DNA from: Sapria himalayana | Taxonomy: Eukaryota; Streptophyta; Magnoliopsida; Malpighiales; Rafflesiaceae | DNA length: 64,000 nucleotides | Direction: 5' to 3' | Assembly: GCA_029783825.1 (NCBI GenBank) | Contig: JAREIK010002637.1 | Location: forward strand, 876,514 to 940,513 | Part shown: positions 57,201-64,000 of the stretch, piece after piece | Layout: the number at the start of each line of letters is the position of its first letter | Numbering within the stretch: position 1 is the stretch's first letter | Notes under the pieces: model-generated | Told to the model about the DNA's origin: nothing | Database searches by the model: none | What the model saw: the letters and a program-made list of their open reading frames with translations, nothing else | Made by a program: the position numbers and the translations under genes

Positions 57201-57965
57201 TTCTACAACATGAGGTGGCTTTTTAAATCGAGGATGATCACAAAACTTAACATCTAATTATGTCACTATCAGCACCTCAATATTACATACATCCATTGAA
57301 ACAATAATCAATCTTTTCCATTGGTTGACCCATATTGCGTAGTAACTTTTTAGTTCTATAAAAGTTGTCAGTGACCAAATTATTATCCAAAATAATCACT
57401 TTCATCATTTCTGTCACCTGATAAAATAATTTCTCAGACATGATTTTTTGACTTCATGCTCATAAGTCGAGCCACAAGTGACAATTATGAATACGTTCTC
57501 TAACTAGGCCATAACTCATTATCTACAAAATTAAGCATATGATAAAATTTTTGAGCTTTAGGATTAGGTGGTTCATCTATGTCATCCATATTAAAGTTAG
57601 CACCAACAACTTCTATGACTATTCTATGGTATGTGTTTGATGGTTCTTCACCATATACATATGATTCACCACCCTCATTTTGGTCACTTTCTACAACCAT
57701 TGTACTTTTTCCTTGATAAATCCAAACAAAATAATTAGGTACAAAGCCATATTTAGCCACATGGTATCTAATATTGTTTACATCACAAAAAGACATATTC
57801 TGACATTTATGGTTATTACATGGACACTTAATTTTATCTCCATCCATCTACCTCGATTGACTACAAGTAAAGTTGATGAAAGTTTCTAGCCCATTCAAAA
57901 ATCTTGATTCAGAATTCCATTCATAAACTTTTTGTACATCCACTAAAGATCTGAACTCATTTTTC
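54255..57965 (-). pseudogene. CACTA TNP2-type transposase
   Basis: Domains in order. The transposase-associated domain at 57,965-57,700 has WMYKKF, then MDGDKIKCPCNNHKCQN and YHVAKYGFVPNYFVW. The Transposase_21 core at about 57,060-56,250 has 'CTDGFQPFG'-like text, then VIVTPYNLTP-LCMK, then LELNICGMLV and THMTTQ-like pieces (consensus 'ELWEVGVxTYD'). VFNNILNVDEKTKDTLRQKLND follows near 56,250 and MKSHDCHV near 56,010. The DUF4218 region has FFDSMENLLIHLAYEARIVGQVQ near 55,770 and RYLRKLKLNARNKAKVEGSICNAYL near 55,600. DUF4216 at 54,908-54,576 is the cleanest part: NSGVCIKGSNYN, SIVLLKCEWFD, DYKLVDINNKCIFNQYEPF, DWWVICKIKA. An acidic tail (54,482-54,255) follows. Frameshifts and stops lie mainly in the middle. 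Confidence 0.85.
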
Positions 57966-60900
57966 CTTGTTATATTTGCAAAGAATTATGCTCAATCATA
58001 TAATTTAGTCATTCAAACTATGATTTAAAGTTTCTTTTAATTAATTTCTATTAATTCATTTCAATTATTACGTGTCATCCTTATCACTCCAAATATTCAT
58101 TTCAAAGGTAAGAACCTATCCCATTTAAGAATGTGTCATCTATATCTCACAATAATACACATTTATCCATATATCCATAGAAATTTTGACAGCATTTCCC
58201 CCTAGTTCTCCGAGTGCAAGATATTGAATATCTGTATACGCACTCAAAGAACGAGAGGGATAAATGATATTGAATAATCCTATTACCCAATATATATATG
58301 TCTTGTACTTTAATTTTTTAATTGTTTGTTTAGTCAATAGGAAAATGAAAAACTAATTTTTAATTTTTATTTTTCTAATCTTATTAACTAATTAATCTTT
58401 TACTTTAATTTTATAATCTTGTACTTTAATAATTTCATTTTCTAATCTTATTAACTAATTTTTTAATTTTTTAATGTTTTTTTGGTAAATTAGGATTTAC
58501 TACAGAGAATTTGCATATATCATTTTTTTATTGATATCCAAGAGGTAATTTGATTTTCAGGCATTAACTATCCTAAGACATTTTATTTTTGTATATAACT
58601 TTAATCAGGAATTAACTATTTAAGACTAATATTTTTGTACATAATTTCCCCTAAAAAAATTGTGTTATAGTTGTAATACTTGTTAGATATATTACTTAGG
58701 AAAAAATCATTTGTAAACTATTTTGCTATTACTTGATATATTATTGTTAACTACGGTTTGGATCTTTTATTTATTGTTGCTAAACTTACTAATAATTGAA
58801 TATAATTTTTCAATTAACATGTTGTGGTTGTTTGCAGAAATGAAGCTCTGATTCAGATGTTCAAGTCTAATTTTGATTGAAAATACACAGATAAATACAT
58901 ACATCTATGTTCTAGGGCAATTTGAGTTTTCCATTAAGGACCACATTTTTTACCACCATACCTTATTTAGTTTGAATAATAATATTGAATGAAACATACA
59001 ATGGCTTCAAATAATACTATTAATTAAAGAAAATGACTTACTTATGAATATGCATAGATAAAATATTGTGAATATCTTGGCAATATATTTGTATAATCTA
59101 CATAAAGAAACAGAGCTTTTATTAGCAAATTGAAAAAGGAATAATTTTGGTTACTCATCTATTATATATAAAATTTAAGATTCAAATGGACTAGGTGTAG
59201 TTTGAGTTCTAAACTATTATAGTGTTGAAACTAGAATTAATAGAAAATATGAAATCGCTAAAAAGAAAACCTAAAGGTTAAAAAATATCACACTATTGCT
59301 AGATGAAGGGAGTATGTCTCTTCTGGTGCACCAATCAAAGCCACGCAAAAAGACAAAAATTAGGAAAACACAAGAACCAAGTAAAAGGACAAGAAAGGGA
59401 AGTAAAAAAAAAGGATTTCCAAGTTTGAAGGACTATTAGCTTCTCACTTCTCAATGAAGATCAAAGATCTAAATTTCAATCGTTTTTCCTTATACTAGCA
59501 ATCAGAAAATTAAGGACCAAAGATACATATCATAGCATTACAGATATGGACTAATTATAGATATGAACAATTATAGACATGGACAATAACATTTTTTGTG
59601 CAAAACTGCAATCAAAAGACAGCTTGCTAAAGAAAACTGACTAAGACAAGCAGTATTAAAATATATCTACAGAAATTTCAATAAAAATAAAAAAAGCTTA
59701 AGAAAAGAAAGGGTCAATTCTGAAAGAATGAATAAGAATGAATTAAAAAAATATATCATAAAAAGTGTTAAACTAGAAAACATAGATTCCTAGCATTACA
59801 GATTCCTAGAAATACAGATATGAACTGATTACAAATTTGAACAATTACAGACATGAACAATAATAGTTTTTTCACAAAACTTCAATCAAAATACAACTTG
59901 CTAAAAAAATTGAATGAGATATGAAGCATGTAAATGTATCTATCAAAAATTCAATAAAAATAGAAAAGGCCCAAGGAAACAAAGGGTTCTTTATGATAGA
60001 AGGCATTAAAGAAACGTATCATAGAAATTAAACTTGAAAACATTAATGTGAAGCACATGCATACAAGAGCAAACGAAATATAAATATAATTGAAAGGAGT
60101 AAGAAAGTAATTAATACAGTATTCATAACTGGCATAAATTAGAAGGGGAAAAAATTAATTTCTAGAATTTATATCAAAAGGAAATATAGGCAAAGAGGAG
60201 AGTAAAACAAAAACTCCATATTATAGTAGATGATACTCACAACAAAGCAATGAGAATTAAGTAAAACTAGTTGACTATTGAGTGTTAATCATATATTATA
60301 ATTACAAGCTAAATTAGCATTCAATCTATACACTTTTATTTTTAACAATAATAGTGTTAATCATCTATGTGTAAGTGTGTATTTTCAAAAAAAAAATTAA
60401 AGAATTTGCCTTGGTTTATTAATTTGGCTTATTCTCACTCAAGCAGTCTTCATACATAATTAAGACTAGTGTTATTTATTTGGCTTAGAAATCAGAAGGT
60501 TTTGCCTTGGTCTATGTGTGAGTGTGTGTATTTATTTGGCTTATTCAATCTATACACTCTCACTCAAGTAATCTTCAATTTTTCGTCTACCATAATATCA
60601 TAAAAATAGTTATTTATAATTACTAGTATAAGATATGGAAGCGTGTCTTTGCAAGTTTCAAGTAAGCTTGTTAAAAACTAGTTCAGATATTATTTTAAGT
60701 TACTAGTAATTATATCTTTATGTAACACTCACAAGCAATTCATTTCTTAATATTTCTAGATGACATATTGTCAAAATTTAGCTTAACACAAAATATTATA
60801 GGCCAATCATCATTTTAAATTATCATCATTTGACTTTTTATGTAACACTCAACTAATTCACTACACATTCATATGGACGCACATACACAATTAATATAAA

Positions 60901-62223
60901 TTAAATGTTCAATTTGTTAATGGATTTCACTTTTAGTTAATCATGTTCACTTTTGACTATAATCTAAATAGCTAAATCAAATTTCTAATTTAAATGAATT
61001 TTGTCACATTTATACATAATATATTGTGGCTATAATTGGCATCATATACTTATAATTGTCACGAAGGCAAACTTTTAGATAGTTTTTGATATTCGACTTC
61101 CACTAAACTCTAGTTAAATGGCTTAGAAGTTAGATCACTAATGATAATAGGTATGTCAAGGATCTATTTAAAAAAATCAAAAAATTAATAGACAATAGGC
61201 CTAGTTAAATTTTGATTTTCTAGTTACTTGACTTTTTTATTCACATTCATATATTAGTTATGAATCTTAGAAAACATATTGCACATAACAAAAATTCAGA
61301 TGACTTGGAAACATATAGTTCATAAAATATTTATACAACAAATTGTAGCATGAAAACTCATGATTTAAGTGTCATTAAAAGTGTACACTAAAGAGATTTT
61401 AAGATATTATTGTTAAGTCTGCCATTAGTTAGGTATATCTAGTTTATTTGGTTTGAATTTTGGATTGGTTTGTTTAAATTTAAAAATAGTAATATATAAT
61501 TATTATTTGATTCTGTATATTTTAATTTTTAGTTATTGTTATTTTTTAGTTTTCTATTTTTTTTGCAAGTGAAGAACATGATAGACTAGAATGTCAAATA
61601 ATTTATCATGTTCAATTTTTTTAAAAAACAATATATAGAAACACATGAAATTCCTATTTTTCAAAAATTAATGGGGGGCTGCCTCTATCAATTTGTGCAT
61701 GAAGAAAAAATAATAATGACATAAATTTTTGGAGACAATCAAAACAGAAGCCAAAACCATGGTGTTTTTTTTTTCTCGAGTTACAGAAGCAGAAAAGAAT
61801 AAGCATACTTTTTTTACAGGACAAAAATAAGATAGAACTTGAATTTAAAAAATTATGGTACTTTGCTCTTCTTCTCCTCTTGTTATTCTTTTCTTCGTCC
61901 TCTTTTACTATTCTTCTTTGAAATTTAAAGTTAGAACACTTTCTTTTTATTTGAAATTCATAAAACCCTAAAAAAGCATCATTTAAAAGACCAAGGTTTA
62001 CACTACCCATTTGTTGATTCACTCATGATGGAGAGTCAAAATCATATAAGTGATGTGAAAATAGACGAAAGAAGAAGAAAATTGAGGGAAAATGAAATAA
62101 AAAACACCAATAATATTTATAAACCAAACTATGCCAATAAAAATCAAATTGAGAGAGAAAGAGAGAGAGAGAGAGAGATATGTAATTAGTATTTTGAAAG
62201 AGAAGAGCAGTGAGAATCTTACC
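57966..62223 (-). other. Long 5' intron/leader region of CACTA element 2
   Basis: AT-rich, with no coding motif I recognise. It contains a tandem duplication (59,531-60,045) and repeated TTTATTTGGCTTATTC/CTCACTCAAG phrases at 60,410-60,575. The 122-codon open stretch at 62,022-61,654 (minus) resembles no family. Position suggests an intron between a leader exon near 62.3 kb and the first transposase exon. Confidence 0.4.
59531..60045. repeat. 258-bp tandem duplication
   Basis: TAGCATTACAGAT begins both copies (59,533 and 59,791). Shared text includes GAACAATTAYAGACATG-ACAATAA, CAATCAAAA-ACA-CTTGCTAAA, TTCAATAAAAATA-AAAA and AGAAACAAAGGG-like tracts. The copies are clearly diverged. Confidence 0.8.
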
Positions 62224-62335
62224 TAGTATAAAGAAGATTCAGAAACACAAGTAGCTCCCCTTTCACTTTTCTTCTCTTTGCGGTGATAAGAAATAGGGTT
62301 TTGGTGCTTGAATGCCCTAGCATTTTTATATTAAA
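62224..62335 (-). promoter_or_regulatory. Possible promoter and leader exon of the CACTA transposase
   Basis: On the minus strand, TAATATAAAAATGC (TATA-like, about 62,333-62,320) is followed after 25-30 bases by CACCAAAACCC, then about 80 bases of GC-normal leader ending CTAG before a good donor GTAAGAT at 62,222. The layout fits a non-coding first exon of the downstream transposase; no direct proof. Confidence 0.3.
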
Positions 62336-62749
62336 TGGAAACTAAAATAAAAACAATGGATGTAAATATATAGAAAAAAAGAGACAAAAATAAAAAAGTA
62401 AAATAAAATTATAAAAAATTATAAAAAATTATAAATTTAAATAAAAAATACGAAATAATAAAAAAGTATTATATATATATATATATATATGGTTATTAAT
62501 TTTAACGAATTCATATTATTTTTATGAATATAATATGAAATAAATTAATAGGCATAAAAATTTATATTATTTGATATAATATATAATTTATAAGAATCCT
62601 AAAATTACTTAAAGTGAGAAGATCATAAAATAATATATTTATTATTTTAATAATAACGGAATATAAAAGCTAATATTAAAGATCTTACCGAATAGTTTAA
62701 TTCTTATAAATTTTAGTAGGGACAAAAATAAAACTTAAATTCAAATCAA

Positions 62750-63360
62750 CTTAGGGTCAGTTGGGTAGTACTTTTCAAAAGTGTTTATAGAGCTAAAAAT
62801 AATTATAAGTGCTTTTAGGACAAAAAATATCATTAGTAATATTTTTAAAAACTCTTTTGAAACTCTAAAAAAATACTTGAAGTGTTGTTTTAATATGCAC
62901 TTGGAGATATTTTTTTATAACTTGTTAAAAGTTATTGGATTTAATTAAAATTTTTGAAAAATATGATTTTTTAAAAAATTCAAATAATTCAAATCTTTTA
63001 GTAAATATTTTTTTAAAAGATTTCTATAATCATAAAAATAATTTTTTTAGTTTTATTAATATAAATATTTACTTGTTTATTCCTTAATTTAGATTTTTTG
63101 TAAATATTTTTTTATAATCATATAAATAATTATTTTATGTTTTTATTAATACAAATATTTATGTATATTCATTTATTAATTCAAATATTCTAATTATTTT
63201 ATGTTTTTATTAATACAAATATTTAGATATCTGTATTAATTAATTCAAATATTATTTTGTAAATATTTTTTAAATCTTATAATCATAAAAATAGATATTT
63301 TAGGCTTTATTAATATTAATTTTTATTCTTATTTATATTTTTTTGTAATTATTTTTTTAT
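62750..63360. repeat. AT-rich repeat block, 60-105 bp imperfect units
   Basis: TTTTATTAATAYAAATATTTA recurs at about 63,050, 63,141, 63,204 and (partly) 63,311, with TTTTTTATAATCATAAAAATAA between. At 62,755-62,815, GGTCAGTTGGGTAGTAC... AAGTGCTTTTAGG resembles the start of a common plant MITE; its other end was not found. Confidence 0.5.
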
Positions 63361-63499
63361 AATATCTTATTTTTATAATTATATGAGAAGAAGACATCTT
63401 TTAATGATTCTTCATCCATTAACTATGACAAACCTTTAATATACAATATTACATCAAATATGAAAACAAAAAATATATAAAACAAATCAAAAAATAATT

Positions 63500-64000
63500 T
63501 AGTATAGACTTAATGATAAAAATTAATTTCGAGCTAAATAGCTTGAGAAAAATTCATAGCTAAATGCATATATTTCGTGAAAATAATAATTTAAGGGCAC
63601 CAATAATGATAGTTTTTGCCCGAGATATTTTAGCTTGGGACTAATCCCTTGCTATAAATTTAAAATTGTAAAAAATATTTCCAGATCATGATTTAGTGAT
63701 TGATTTTTTCTCTAGCTAATTAGCTAGGAAAAATCCATCTCTAAAGTTATTCCTAATTTTGCCACCAATCTTCACGCCAAAATCAACGACAATATTAGCC
63801 AGGGACTTTTTTCCATTGCAAATTTTTGTCTCTAATCCATCACAAATCTATCACAAATTTGTCATTAAATCTAGAATCAAATATCTTTTGTTATTCCATT
63901 GCTAATCTCTCACATATTAGCTTGGGAGTATTTCTCTCGCTAATTTCCAAAGCTAATCTAGGGAGAGAAAGAGAGAAGAGGAAGGGAGAAAGACAGATAG
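63500..64000. repeat. CACTA-type subterminal repeats
   Basis: AGCTAAAT-AGCTTGAG, a perfect palindrome TAGCTAATTAGCTA (about 63,713), CATTGCTAATCTC, ATTAGCTTGGGA and CTCGCTAATTTCC occur in both orientations, the pattern of subterminal transposase-binding repeats. A CACTAC end is not within the window. Confidence 0.5.

Larger units (their letters stand above)
53700..64000 (-). mobile_element. CACTA (En/Spm-type) element 2, runs off the right edge
   Basis: A TNP2-type transposase (57,965-54,255) and the start of a second gene (54,150-53,780) lie on the minus strand. The last 500 bp of the window carry short repeats around AGCTAATTAGCT and CTTGGGA of the kind found just inside CACTA ends, so the right terminus is probably just beyond 64,000. 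The left terminus was not found; the purine island begins where the second gene should continue. About 4.3 kb separates the transposase from a possible leader exon near 62,224-62,335. Confidence 0.7.

Noticed and set aside
61654..62022. 122-codon minus-strand open frame with Lys/Arg-rich and Cys-rich parts
   Set aside because: No domain recognised; lies in the CACTA leader/intron region, and A/T-rich text gives such frames by chance.
1..64000. CRISPR arrays, rRNA, tRNA or bacterial-type operons
   Set aside because: No regularly spaced short palindromic repeats with unique spacers and no RNA-gene hallmarks were seen; the tandem repeats found have no unique spacers.

Overview
This window looks like an intergenic, repeat-dominated stretch of a flowering-plant nuclear genome. 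It is very AT-rich and carries decayed plant transposon proteins of many classes. Only one host coding segment is recognisable. No rRNA, tRNA, CRISPR array or bacterial-type operon was seen. All protein-family calls come from reading translations by eye; no search was run.

Layout. 1-16 kb is a nest of hAT DNA transposons. It holds a DUF659-type transposase fragment at the left edge, a short MITE with a clean 8-bp target duplication (5,073-6,027), and a 4.65-kb autonomous-type hAT (9,079-13,732) that split the transposase of a different hAT family. Fragments of copia and RTE-type LINE reverse transcriptase lie between them. 15.2-16 kb is low-complexity DNA: a G-run cluster, GAGCTC-rich DNA and a TTTTTTA heptamer array. 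16.3-19.4 kb holds a second RTE LINE and two head-to-head copia 3' ends. 19,412-21,191 is a third hAT family with a perfect 8-bp duplication.

22,056-22,861 (minus strand) is an intact first exon of the plant ubiquitin conjugation factor E4 (UFD2/PUB1-like). Its remaining exons were not found in the window. A copia element that has lost gag (23,213-27,439) sits about 350 bp upstream of its start codon, pointing the other way.

29.3-34.8 kb is a CACTA (En/Spm) element with transposase and second-gene remnants, a GC-rich hAT MITE and a tandemly duplicated exon. 35.4-42.5 kb is an apparently full-length L1-like LINE of about 7 kb with a short target duplication. 44.2-44.7 kb looks like a solo copia LTR. 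45.9-50.9 kb is antisense Ty3/gypsy gag-protease debris, interrupted by another hAT MITE. 50.87-53.69 kb is an extraordinary 2.8-kb purine-rich (GA/GGA) island. 53.7-64 kb is a second, larger CACTA element on the minus strand (TNP2-type transposase) that runs off the right edge.

The transposon genes carry many stops and frameshifts, several of which look like C-to-T or G-to-A changes, so none is likely to be functional. No new enzymatic or defence system was found. The most unusual signals are the purine island, the promoter-like palindrome cluster inside a MITE, the nested hAT insertion that can be read through in protein, and a degenerate repeat-protein region shared between the gypsy debris and the first CACTA element.
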